From: Adiantum capillus-veneris
Lineage: Eukaryota > Streptophyta > Polypodiopsida > Polypodiales > Pteridaceae
DNA: 64,000 nt
NCBI GenBank assembly: GCA_014529385.2
Contig: CM043950.1
Span: forward strand, 78,237,435-78,301,434
Direction of reading: 5' to 3'
A model generated the notes under the pieces. It ran no database searches and was not told the origin of the DNA. It saw only the letters and a list, made by a program, of their open reading frames with translations. Each line of letters begins with the position of its first letter. The stretch's first letter is position 1. A program made the translations under genes and the position numbers. Below, piece after piece: positions 37,106-48,480 of this stretch.

Positions 37106-38702
37106 ATATTTACATTTGGCTCGTAGGTCCATCCCCCATCCCGAGAGAGAGAGAGAGAGAGAATTGTACCTGCCTTTACTTCAGATCAGAACAGGTTGTG
37201 AGAAGAGCAAGTTGCATAAAGGAGAAGAAACTGACGTCGGGTGCAGAGAAAGTGGGAGAGAGAAAAGTCACGATCTCATTTGTGTCTTTTCGCTAACGTG
37301 GCATAGCTCTCCTTTCAGCTTTCAAAAAATAGTCTTTGGGCTAACTGTCTTTAAAATCTACAATTCGATAGAGGAAAGGGAAAAATTGGATTCCAAGATT
37401 GGTACTGTTGTGCACGATCTGGGTCATTGAGCATGGGAAATCTCAAAATAAATGCTTCCCATTCTCTGCCTTCATCTCTGACATCAAGATTGTCCAACCC
37501 TTTGTCTCCTCTCCCTTGCCATGTACGCATTGAACCGCCCTTTGTAGAGTTCTTGTGTACTTTTTTTCTGTTAGGTTTGTACCCTCGAGTGCAAAATAGA
37601 CAAGGCAAGAGAGAAGAAGCCCCTTCTTTGCAGCCAGGAAAACACTTTATGGTCTTCAAGTCCCCACCTAGGTCCCACTCCACATCAAAGCTACCAAAAC
37701 CCTCGCCGCTCCAACTTCTCACCTGCAAGTTGGGAGTGTATTACTTCTGTGATCCATGGAGTTCTCTCAAAAATCCATGAGAGTACTCCATTGGTCTCTT
37801 TGGGCACCTCAATAGCACCCAACCACCAAATGTCTTTCTTTGATTGCATACTAAAAGACGGGGTGGGACATGGCTCGACTAAATCCCTTTGCTTGGTTTG
37901 CAAAAGGGATTTATTCATTAGCGTGGCACTTAGGCTCTCTAACCTTCAGCCTTTCACTATTTGAAACTCATTGAGTTTTAGTATAAAAGAAACCTTTATG
38001 CCAAGCATTGCAAAATACGTAGTGGCAAGACCTTAGACTTCCAAGTCTATGATAAAAAGAAAACAACCAAAAGAAAGAATCTTCTTCAGGTAACTCGTAT
38101 AATCTAAGCATGGCTTGTTGAAGCCTTCTAAGGTCCACAAAAATATTGTTTCACATTATGTAAGGAGATACCTTCTCCGAAGGGCTTATGGAGTGTTTCC
38201 TATATTTTTTCATTGCCTTTGGTGTGCACGAAACATAAAGCAAATTTGGCATTGCATCCTCAATGTGTAGGTATCCCCCAATACGAGAGAACACATCTTC
38301 ATTGGTGGCCTTTTTTGCAAGGTTGACCTTGTGCGGGATGGAAAATAGGTTTTTTACAATGCCACGCTCTTTGAGGTCATCCCCTTTAGGAGTTGAAAAA
38401 TAGCTCGGTTGGCTTTGGTGCTCATCCCACCATCATCACAAGCTTGTTGCATGTCATTTGCATTAACCACATTTCTCAGTTTGTGGATAAGGGCCTTGGT
38501 GACTGCATCCTAATGTGCTTCCCCCTAGGTGATTGTAGGATAGAAATCACATCATGGGTATTAAGACAACTAGTAAGAAGGTTGACTCAATGATCTTGGC
38601 TTGTTTAACCACATGCTTCTTTGATGAAGTTTCTAGAAACCACTAAGATAAATGTTAGCAAATAGTGTGAAGTAAAAATGTATCTTGCAAGTGAAGAACA
38701 AA
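37106..38702. other. Unassigned low-copy-looking sequence
   Basis: A (GA)n run occurs at 37141-37164. Open frames overlap on both strands (37059-37430 plus, 37351-37728 minus, 37427-37780 plus, 37691-37918 minus). None has a domain I recognise, and on each strand they end without splice signals that would join them. No gene can be supported. Confidence 0.35.
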
Positions 38703-39020
38703 TCACCTTGTGACTATCACTTGTTGTTTGCGTGCTCCACCCAAATGTGTAAGGATTTCAATGGATGAAAATGTGCACTTGTGCTCCCTTGCACCAATGG
38801 GTGTTTCTTTCAAATATGTGATGGTGTTGGCAAGCTTCATAATGTGGGCATGCTTTTCTTGCATTTGTTTTTGGAGATTTTCAACCTCCCTCTCCAAAGA
38901 GGTAATACTTTCATGTAATTCCATTGTCTTGAGCTGAAGAGCTTGATATTCATGCATCCACAACAAGTGCAAAGAAGCACTTGCACCCATACACAACCGC
39001 TTCTTGCAATAGCCTAACAA
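38703..39020 (-). CDS. Short coiled-coil-like open frame, unrecognised
   Basis: This is a 105-codon frame on the minus strand. Residues about 28-70 (HEYQALQLKTMELHESITSL and onward through EREVENLQKQMQEKHAHI) show a heptad pattern of Leu/Ile/Met and charged residues typical of a coiled coil. The tail STHLGG-like part (ILTHLGGARKQQV) is not a known motif. The N-terminal part overlaps a 147-bp tandem duplication. It may be an exon or the remnant of a larger gene. No function is claimed. Confidence 0.25.
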   Translation of the reverse strand: MLGYCKKRLCMGASASLHLLWMHEYQALQLKTMELHESITSLEREVENLQKQMQEKHAHIMKLANTITYLKETPIGAREHKCTFSSIEILTHLGGARKQQVIVTR

Positions 39021-39208
39021 GCATGCTTCTCCCCTCCCAAGATATTAAAGAAACATCAAAAGTAATTCCATTGTCTTGATCTGAAGAGCTTGATATTCAT
39101 GAATCCACAACAAGTGCAAAGAAGCATGTACACCCATACACAACCGCTTCTTGCAATAGCCTAACAAGCATGCTTCTCCCCTCCCAAGATATTAAAGAAA
39201 CATTAAAA
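38915..39208. repeat. 147-bp tandem duplication
   Basis: GTAATTCCATTGTCTTGA starts at 38915 and again at 39062, and the following 140 bp match with few differences (both copies include CACAACCGCTTCTTGC). The repeats abut, so this is a simple head-to-tail duplication. Confidence 0.9.
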
Positions 39209-39455
39209 GTCTATTAAAGGATGGATAAAAGTGGCTTATAGGACCGTAAGGGTACAAATGGCCATCCACCCAAATGTCAACATTCATCTCACCGACGGCA
39301 TGACATTCCTATGATGACCTTTGATCACCCTCACATGCGGCCTTTGGTGTAAATATTGTGGGCATGCGAATATGTACACTTTTGGTGTGTGAAGTACGTG
39401 GTGGTACTGGAGGCACACAATTTATAATTTCCGTAAGCACCATGGCACATGTTGC

Positions 39456-39527
39456 GTGAGGAAGCAAAGGATGAAAAGAGAGAGGGGGAGGGAGAGGGAG
39501 GAAGCTGGGAGAAGAGAAGGGGGCAGG

Positions 39528-39586
<59 letters not shown>

Positions 39587-39650
39587 GGGGGCAGGGAGGG
39601 AGAGGAGAGGGAGAAAGGAGCGAGGAGGAGGAGAGAACAAAGTTTTTTTT
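39456..39650. repeat. (GA)n purine tract
   Basis: Almost pure purine on the plus strand, with perfect (GA)n at about 39530-39582. Long Arg/Glu or Leu/Ser frames across it are artefacts of the repeat. Confidence 0.9.
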
Positions 39651-40350
39651 TGAAAAGATTTGGAAGTGCTTTGTAGAAAAAAAAAGGTCAAAATTTGATT
39701 TTTGGATATGTATATATGTTGGGGGGAGTTTTAAGTAGAAAATAAGTAAAAATGTTTTTTTGGAAAAAAATAAAAGTTTGGCTCTTAGTGACTCACGTTT
39801 TTGTTGTTGTGGCCACATCCCTTTACTCCTTTCGCTTTTAAAAATCTAAAGAGATAAAGTAACCTCCTAGGTCCACATCCTACATGTGTCTTAAAAAAAG
39901 GCTAAAAAAGCCTACTCACAAACTAGCTTCTTGAATGTCCTTGTCCCCTTAACCCTACACAACATTATCCTTAATCCCTAAAAATTAGGATTCCTTACAA
40001 GGTCCATGAAAAGTCCATATTTCTCCTAATAACCAACTTTGAAGCTCACAAGGTGATTTATATGTAGTCATCACAAGGTGATGACTACACATAAATCCCT
40101 CATCGCGTATAGAGTGTTGTATGCTATATAAGATATTGGAGATTATTTATAAGAAGGAGATGGGTCTATTTATAGGTTGGAGACCCCTCATAAGATTATT
40201 GAAAACCCTAATTTTTTAGAAAATCAAATCAAAATTATGATTTGTTTGAGTATCAAAATATAGTGGGCCTTCTTTGTCTACTTGAGTCATGGATGTGGGC
40301 TCAAGAGAAAGGCATTATTGATGGTAGATAGGGTAACATGAGAGAGTTAA
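39651..40350. other. Gene-free sequence with one hairpin
   Basis: No gene was recognised. The only structure is the hairpin at 40056-40096, listed separately. Confidence 0.4.
40056..40096. repeat. Strong hairpin, 19-bp arms, 3-nt loop
   Basis: Arms 40056-40074 and 40078-40096 (ATTTATATGTAGTCATCAC and its complement) pair with a single mismatch around AAG. It could be a remnant foldback or a hairpin RNA source. Nothing around it identifies a host gene. Confidence 0.75.
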
Positions 40351-40353
40351 AGA

Positions 40354-40398
<45 letters not shown>
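40351..40398. repeat. (GA)n microsatellite
   Basis: Perfect GA dinucleotides over more than 40 bp. Confidence 0.95.
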
Positions 40399-40404
<6 letters not shown>

Positions 40405-40574
40405 CTATGTACATGTCTTGAGGTGAGGTGCCTTTTAAGGTTAGGTCAATGGATATTTTATGTTAGTAGGTTAGTGGTTAGTGGTTAGTGCTACTTATCA
40501 CTAAATGTTAATGATACATTTACAAAGGATAAAATGAGTTGAATGGTTGAAAGAGGATGGGTCAATATGGTGAG

Positions 40575-40950
40575 GGAATGCTTGTGATGGTCAAGCTTTG
40601 AAGAAGTTTGGACTCGCCTTTATGCAGATCATCAAAAATCATTGCCGATCCTCTTCTTCTTCTTCTCTTCTTTACGTCGTCACTGCAAAGATTGAACACC
40701 ATGTTTGTGATGGTGAAGCTTTGAAGAAGTTTGGACTCACCCTTATGCAGATCATCAAAAATCATTGCCGATCCTCTTCTTCTTCTTCTCTTCTTTACGT
40801 CGTCACTGCAAAGATTGAACATCATGCTTGTGATGGTGAAGCTTTAAAGAAGTTTGGACTCACCCTTATGCAAATCATCAAAAATCATTGTTGATCCTCT
40901 TCTTCTTCTTCTCTTCTTTACGTCGTCACTACAAAGATTGAACACCATGA
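40575..40950. repeat. 123-bp tandem repeat, three copies
   Basis: TTGTGATGGT starts at 40582, 40705 and 40828, an exact 123-bp (41-codon) period. Each copy contains (CTT)n-type text ATCCTCTTCTTCTTC and AAGTTTGGACTC. The unit is open on both strands: plus 40598-40894 (KFGLTLMQIIKNHC) and minus 40562-40825 (VKKRRRRRGSAMIFDDLH). Openness on both strands is expected for any multiple-of-three repeat without stops, so a protein is not implied. Confidence 0.9.
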
Positions 40951-42180
<1,230 letters not shown>

Positions 42181-42240
42181 GTTTGCCTATTCATATGCGT
42201 GTGAAAAGGTTCCAAATCCGGGTCCACAAATAATGTTTTT

Positions 42241-42510
42241 CGAAGAGGCAGTTAGTGGTGGTTACTCATTGCACTATTATATGCTTATAGTATTCATAGG
42301 GGAATAATAATCAAAGTGTTTCTCAAGCCCTTAGAGAGGAAGTTAGTGGTGGCTACTCATTGCACTATTAGATGCTTATAAATTTTATAGGGGAATAATA
42401 ATCTTAGTGACAAATGCATATTTTATTGCACGCCCCACTTTAAAAGTTAGTGGTGGACTAGTAGACGATATAATATTCATAGGGGCATAATATTCATATT
42501 GGCAAATCAT
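42241..42510. repeat. Short degenerate direct repeats
   Basis: GTTAGTGGTGG starts at 42251, 42342 and 42446, followed each time by similar text ending ATAGGGG(A/C)ATAATA. Steps are 91 and 104 bp. The third copy is internally deleted and more diverged. They lie directly upstream of the TATA box at 42633. Confidence 0.75.
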
Positions 42511-42632
42511 GCATATATTATTGCACGCTCCAATTTAGCAATTAGCATTCGAGAAGTGGGACCCCTCATGTCACTAACACATGCCACTCTTCCATAACTA
42601 TCAATGCTTTTTGAGAGCATGCTGCTTTAGCC

Positions 42633-42640
42633 TATATAAA
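42633..42640 (+). promoter_or_regulatory. TATA box
   Basis: TATATAAA lies 87 bp upstream of the ATG at 42727, a normal plant spacing. A start site would be expected near 42665-42670. Confidence 0.5.
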
Positions 42641-42726
42641 TGTTACAAGACAAGCAGCATATGTTGCACAAGTGAATCGGAGGTGCTAATCAAGAGAGAT
42701 TTTTTCATCTTCCCTGTACTTATACA

Positions 42727-43083
42727 ATGCCTATAGGATATGAAACTACTGGTAATGAGGTAGTTGGAAATATCCATGAAGAGCTTCACAAACTCCCCCC
42801 CAATGCACCCCTTGAAGAAAAGAAGATGTTTACACAGAGAGAGCATGACACAAACAAGGCGATCCGGATGTTCAACCACCTTAATCGCGCTCGCAACACC
42901 GGATACCAGGAACTCAATGATGGCTTTGAGACAATGTGAGAATCTCTGGGCAAGTGGGAGACATGGGGGTACATAGACAGCTCTCAGAGGGCCGCTTTAC
43001 AGGCGGAGATTGACCATTTGCTTGTCTGCAAACGCACAATCAACCTGGTCGACATCTCTGGCTCTAATGTGGTAGAGGATTGA
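42727..43083 (+). pseudogene. Small unrecognised gene, 118 codons with one in-frame TGA
   Basis: One frame from ATG 42727 to TGA 43081, broken only by TGA at 42937-42939 (one C-to-T step from CGA). The N-terminal half reads NIHEELHKLPPNAPLEEKKM then HDTNKAIRMFNHLNRAR. The second half, after the stop, reads KWETWGYIDSSQRAALQAEI then NLVDISGSNVVED. It looks like a soluble, alpha-helical protein with ordinary codon use, unlike the surrounding microsatellites. A TATA box precedes it. No family recognised. It lies about 1.1 kb downstream of the methyltransferase gene's 3' end, in the opposite orientation. Any link is speculative. Confidence 0.5.
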
Positions 43084-43411
43084 GGCAAGATTTAAATAAT
43101 TATGCACTACTTTATATATTTAAATAAATATGCACTAGCACATGATAAATTGTACTAGTGTGATGCAAGTTGTACTGTGTGTGTGCATGTGTGTGTGCAG
43201 GTTTGATTCCCTACCTAATCATGTAAACAACTTATTTTAATTATATGATGCTTATTTTAACATAAACACACACATATAAATAACTATATATATTGTATAA
43301 ACAAGTACTTAAAAACACTTTACAGAGTTGAAGAACTGCTTACGTACATAAACACACACATATAAATAAATAAATAAAAAGATATTATATATATATAATA
43401 TTAATATTATT

Positions 43412-43452
<41 letters not shown>

Positions 43453-44200
43453 GTATAGATATATATATATATTCTTAGACCGGCAGTGGAAAGAAATACT
43501 GACAAGCAATCAAAATTTTGACAGCATAACAACGTGAAAAATTAAAAAAAAAACCCATTCCATACTTGCTTCCGTGAAAGCTTGCCTAACTTTCGTTAAG
43601 CTTTCCTATTCTATACTTGCTTCCGTGAAGCTTGCCTAACTTTTGTGTATACATGAAACCATGATTATGTTTCTAAACATGAACAAAAAGCATGATTATA
43701 TTCACAAGCAATCAAAATTTCGGCAGCATAACGGCGCAAAAATTCAAACAAAAAAAATTCCCATTCCATACTTGCTTCCATGAAGCTGCCTAACTTTTCT
43801 GTATACATGAAACCATGATTATGTTTCCAAACATGAACAAAAAGCATGATTATATTGACAAGCAATCAAAATTTTGGCAGCATAACGGCATGAAAATTCA
43901 AACAAAAAAATCCCCATTCCATACTTGCTTCCGTGCAGTAGCCAATGCTCACGGGAAGAAGAAATTACATATGCAAAAAAATATGTGTTGGTATATTACT
44001 TTGGTAAATCCAAAGATCTTAACTAACTTCTATCTAGCATAATATATATGAAATCATGGATGGATTGATAAGGACGATCAACACCAACAACATGTCTTCA
44101 GTAATACCAAAAAAGTGGCACCCAAACACCATGGTCACACGTCGTTCCATAAAAATAACAAACTAGAAAAAACGATAGATAATACCAATGTTGATGTCAA
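43084..44200. other. AT-rich intergenic DNA with (TA)n and a triplicated word
   Basis: (TA)n runs at about 43386-43471. A block beginning CAAGCAATCAAAATT starts at 43502, 43706 and 43859, followed each time by CAGCATAAC and later CATACTTGCTTCC. A related copy (GGCAGCATAACGGCATAAAA) reappears near 47562, just upstream of the methyltransferase gene's start codon. Thus the gene is bracketed by members of one repeat family. No gene is seen here. Confidence 0.6.
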
Positions 44201-45218
44201 TCAAGGGCAATGTGATCCGGGCTCATATTGTTGCCAGTCAGTCTCCTCATCGCTATCTGCATCAACTGCTGAAATAGCACGTACACATGGAGCCTTGAAG
44301 CGTGAAAGATGTTGATGGAAGACCTCTGGATCACTATCTATGCAAAGACAGTGTCTAGACAACTCAACGCAAACATTGCCCAAGCCACCACATCCAGAAA
44401 ACATATCAACAATGTAGGTGTGCTCTGCAATAAATGTCCGCACAAGCCAGCTAAAAGAAGAAAACAAATATGCGCATTTTTACTTTATGTAACATAGTCC
44501 AATAACGCATAGTAGGGAACATATATTCTTACCGAAAGAAGGCAAGGCTACGCTCGGCGGCACCTCTAAGAGCGTGTCCTCCAATGTACTCTCCGTCGGC
44601 GCACTCCACCAGTATTCCAAACTTGGCATCAAAAGAGTTGTTTTCCACGCTTTCTCCATCTCGTCGATCGTAGATAGGACATTGACCCTTATGATAAAAC
44701 AATCCTAGCAATAGTGTTTCCACCTACAAATTACAATTAGAATGTGATCTAATTGAAGAAAACTACGAGCATGCTTTTCAATCAACAAATAAATTTACTT
44801 ACTCTCAATCTCAATGGTCTTTCGCACATAACCATCAGGGATCAAAATAAGGATTGTGTGCATCATTTTGAATCCCATCTGATGGCATGGCTAGACACAA
44901 TGCCAAAGTGATCAGTGGAGCTTAAGGTGATGTACCACCCATTGTCTGCCACATACTTTGAAGCTATTATGGCCACTTTCTTACTTAATTTTTGAGAGAA
45001 TTGATTCCATGGAGGGACCTGCATAATACGCAATATTGTTAATTTAATTAAAGTTCCAAAACTATCATAGACTGTCCATTGTGGTTTTGAAGAATGCATA
45101 CCTCGTTCTCCGAAAAATTTTCAACTTTAAAATTTGTTGGAAAATCCGCAAACAAAAGAGAGGTCACTTCATTGCTCTTTTCCCCATCAACATGGGCTGA
45201 ATGAAGAAAATCCAAGAT
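44201..45218 (-). CDS. Last four exons: DNA methyltransferase catalytic domain
   Basis: Exons 45218-45102, 45018-44803, 44723-44533 and 44450-44201 join in consistent phase. In order they read LLFADFPTNF, where the catalytic (D/N)PP(Y/F/W) box of N4/N6 enzymes is expected. Next come VPPWNQ and VADNGWYITLSSTDHFG, the usual Gly-Gly-strand region. VETLLLGLFYHKG and FGILVECADGEYIGGHALRG follow, and finally YIVDMFSGCGGLGNVCVELS then HCLCIDSD, the SAM-binding FxGxG box with its acidic strand. The catalytic box before the SAM box is the beta arrangement. Pro is replaced (ADFPT rather than ADPPY), so activity is doubtful unless the family tolerates it. The end is acidic (VDADSDEETDWQQYEPGS). Confidence 0.6.
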
Positions 45219-47496
45219 CTTGCATACGATCAAATACATGTATTTCAAACATTCACAACACACACCACACATAGTTAGTCTTTCTTTTCACATGTGTTTA
45301 CCATTTCTCATCATCGAGAGAAATTTTGTAAACATCTAGCATGTTGCCAATAACAGTCACATCACAATCTATGGAAGGCACTGCATAATCAGAAAATAAA
45401 ATATTTCATCAAGAATTGTTGAGTAGAAAGAAAGTGACAGCTAGATATCTTTACAAGCAAGTTTACCTGTGGAGCCTTGAGCACCTTTTTTGTTCTTTTT
45501 GGAAGACTTCTTGGGCTTCTTGGATCTAACAAAATCCAATCGTTTCTTTATAGAGGAGATTGTACTATTGTTTACTCTTTTTGAAGAGGTGCTTTCTTGG
45601 AAGCTGAGCCAAGCTCCTGAATAAGATTTTCATTTCTGTGCAATATTTCCTTTTTCCTATAGAGCAAACAATAAACAAACCATAAATGCATTGATTCATT
45701 TGATGATTTCATGTGTATTTTTTATCCAAAAATTATTACCTCTCTGGTGATAGTTTAGAAGTTGTCAAAGAGTGGACCTTGTCTCTTGTAAGGCCCACTT
45801 GATCCTTTTCTCTTATCCAATTGAAGTTAAATAACAAAGAGAAGAACCCCTGGCCATTGGCGGGGTTGGCAATGGCCAACATCTATGTTGCATTAGCACG
45901 AGATCAAATCAAATCAATTTTTTAATCCAATAAATTAAATTCAAATGACATGTCAACTTACAATTTTGTAGAAATTCAAACATGAATGGTGAGAAGAGAA
46001 AGTGTTTGCCTTATAAGCTCTTTCTTTGAATATTTTTTATACTCTTCCTCGAGCAACCATTTCCTTTTCTGACAGTGAAATTGAGGGATCATTGATCTCT
46101 TGCATCTCTTTGATAAGAGACAAATCAAAGTCTTCCTTTTGTAGAGCAAATGAGAAAAAAAGTAAGATTTTATAAAATAATGCCAAGCTTTAGAAATTAC
46201 ATGAAAAGTGTACTTTAAGAAAAAAAAATATACCTTCCATATGAGCATTGCTAATAAAAGAGCAGGAGCGTTGTACCAACTCCCTTTAGATGCCTTCTTC
46301 TCACAAGCAAACTCTACCTCTATCCATCGAACCCAATCTTGTGGAAAGTCTTTCATTAAAGAATCTTTGCTTGCCACAGCCAGTTTTTGGAACAAGAAGA
46401 TTTCCTGCCCAAAATTTGTGCTCACAGTGGTACTACCAATCCTAAAACACAATATCTTAAATTAAATGGCAAGAGAATGACATCGATAAAGTAATAGCAA
46501 TATCTTTCAAAACAACAATGTGCCTACTCATTTTGAGAGCGCAAAGCTAGCATAAGCTCCCCCCTGCACTTCTATCAACATAGAGAAATTGACACTTGAC
46601 AGTACAATGTCTCCACTTTATCATTGAAAATTATACAACAACAAAAAAGAAAATTAGAAAGCATAGAGTAATACAAGACAACTTTACATTAAACAAAAAA
46701 GAAATCACTTACGTGTTTTTATTAAGCGCATCCAAGTTTTCAAGCGGTGATTACCATCCCAAACGATAAATTTTTTTTCCCTTAAGTCTTCCCACTCAAG
46801 GGGAAGGGAATTATCAAAATCATCGGTTATTTCTCGCCAGATAGGCCCCCATTCATCTTTGTCTAAGTCGGAAACATAATGTTGATCATGGCCTGGCTTC
46901 TTAAATGACACAATAAATGGAGCTCCAAGCACACTGTATCCAGACATCTCAAACATTTTCACCAAGCCCTCAGTGCCTGGACCCACCGCTCTAATGGCTT
47001 TATTTTCCATCAATCTGCAGAGAGGAATGCGAGGAGGTTCCCCACCTCTCTTTACAATAAAACCCTTTACAATCTCCTCCAATATTCGAGCATGAACATC
47101 CTTTCCAAATATTGTTGGATGATCGGCAGGTTTAGCAACAATTGTCATTGCTTTAGACACGCTTTGGGCCACCAATTCACCTTGTGTAGCATGAATATCT
47201 ATGAACACCTCTTCTTCATGCACATCACTCAATATATCCTCTTCTTCATGCACATCACCCAAAATATCCTCCTTTCTACGGACATTGGAAGAAGCAATGG
47301 AAGATCGTGCATTGACCCTATGCCCTGTAGTGCCAGACCTTAATGTATATCCTACTCCTACAAGCCAAAAACAATAAGAACACAAGTAGTTTAGTGAGTA
47401 TGTGGAGATAAATAAAAAGAACACAAATAGCTTAATGTATTTGAACTTACTTTGAGAGATACCTGTCCTGCCACATTTAGATGGTGTACGAGCCAT
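44201..47496 (-). CDS. ParB-like domain / DNA methyltransferase fusion gene, multi-exon
   Basis: Exons inferred from GT-AG sites, in transcript order: 47496-47451; 47357-46713 (ParB-like); a short one near 46570-46533; 46441-46234; 46135-46043; a possible one near 45886-45746; a basic one near 45650-45478; 45380-45302; 45218-45102; 45018-44803; 44723-44533; 44450-44201. Phases agree at 47451/47357, 46234/46135, 45102/45018, 44803/44723 and 44533/44450. They disagree around the short third exon, around 45300-45750, and inside 45018-44803 (an out-and-back frame change near 44880 and 44850). So it may be a recent pseudogene or contain sequence errors. The product would be about 600 residues: N-terminal ParB-like domain, Lys-rich linker, C-terminal beta-order N4/N6 methyltransferase. 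It probably modifies DNA (inference). No transposon ends were found. Confidence 0.6.
46713..47357 (-). CDS. Exon 2: ParB-like domain
   Basis: A 645-nt exon begins after the acceptor TTGTAG and ends at the donor CAC|GTAAGT. After an acidic in-frame duplication (EEDILSDVHEEE-type, copies 33 bp apart near 47205-47270) it reads IPLCRLMENKAIRAVG, GLVKMFEMSGYSVLGAPFIV and KKFIVWDGNHRLKTWMRLIK. The order of a basic N-P/K box, a hydrophobic GYxVxxAPxIV strand and a DGNHR box is that of ParB/sulfiredoxin-like domains (box II usually G-E-R/H-R). In bacteria and phages such domains occur fused to N4/N6 methyltransferases. Confidence is moderate because it rests on motif recall. Confidence 0.6.
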
Positions 47497-47975
47497 AATC
47501 TATCAGCCATAAACAACAAAAATCTTCTTAGCAATGACAATACAAATATAAACTTCTAAATTTCGGCAGCATAACGGCATAAAATGCAAATTATAAAAAA
47601 AACCATTCTCAACTTGCTCATGGCAAGGAAAAATACAAATGCACTTTGACATTTGTATACGCTTCTCTACAATGAGCTATTCTTACATCATTGTAATTGT
47701 TACTGCAAGTGTATGTATGTGTGTATGCATGGTGTCTTGTATGCAAGTGTGTTGATCTGTGTGAATGCAAGTGTTTATATGTGTGTGTATGGATGTATGT
47801 GTGTGTATGAAAGTGTAATATGTGTGTGTCTGTATGCATGATTGTGTGTGTGTTTGTGCTATGTATACAAGTGTGTTGATGTTGTGAATGCAAGTGTTTA
47901 TATATGTGTGTGTGGGTGTGTGTATGTATGTATGTGTGTGTATGCAAGTGTGTTGATGTTGTGAATGCAAGTGTT

Positions 47976-48019
<44 letters not shown>

Positions 48020-48161
48020 TGTATGCAAGTGTAATGTGTGTGCGTATGCATGATTGTGTGTGTGTTTGTGCTATGTGTGCAAGTGTTTTGATGTGTGTGA
48101 ATGCAAGTGTGTATATGTGTATGTGTGATTGTTTTATTGAGTGTGTGTGTATGCAAGTGTA

Positions 48162-48226
<65 letters not shown>

Positions 48227-48440
48227 CAAGTATGATGTGTGTATATGCATAAGTATCACTGTGTGTGTGTGTACGCGCGCGCGCTTACCTACGCTGGCTC
48301 GCCCGATCCACCGGAGGAGGTCCAATAGGAGCTCCATTGGAGCTCCCCCATGCCTTGAAAGGCATGGTGAGAGGGCAGTGCACACACACACTCACACACA
48401 CACACACAAACACAGACACACACACACGTGAGTAGAAAAT

Positions 48441-48477
<37 letters not shown>

Positions 48478-48480
48478 CTT
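47497..48480. repeat. TG-rich tract, central palindromes, CA-rich tract
   Basis: From about 47690 to 48270 the plus strand is mainly TG/TATG with a recurring GAATGCAAGTGT word. From about 48380 to 48470 it is CA. Between them lie two copies of the palindrome GGAGCTCC (48328-48335, 48339-48346) and the hairpin CCATGCCTT-GA-AAGGCATGG (48348-48367). The two microsatellites are complementary and could pair in cis. His/Thr-rich frames here are artefacts. Confidence 0.85.

Noticed and set aside
39309-39818. 169-codon Ser/Leu-rich minus-strand frame
   Set aside because: Its middle is the (GA)n tract and the flanks have no domain.
46043-46048. In-frame stop right after GRV in the 46135 exon as proof of a pseudogene
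   Set aside because: A usable donor (AGA|GTATAA) lies directly before the stop, so normal splicing would remove it.
47618-48431. Long His/Thr-rich and Cys/Val-rich open frames
   Set aside because: They are translations of TG/CA microsatellite and occur on both strands.
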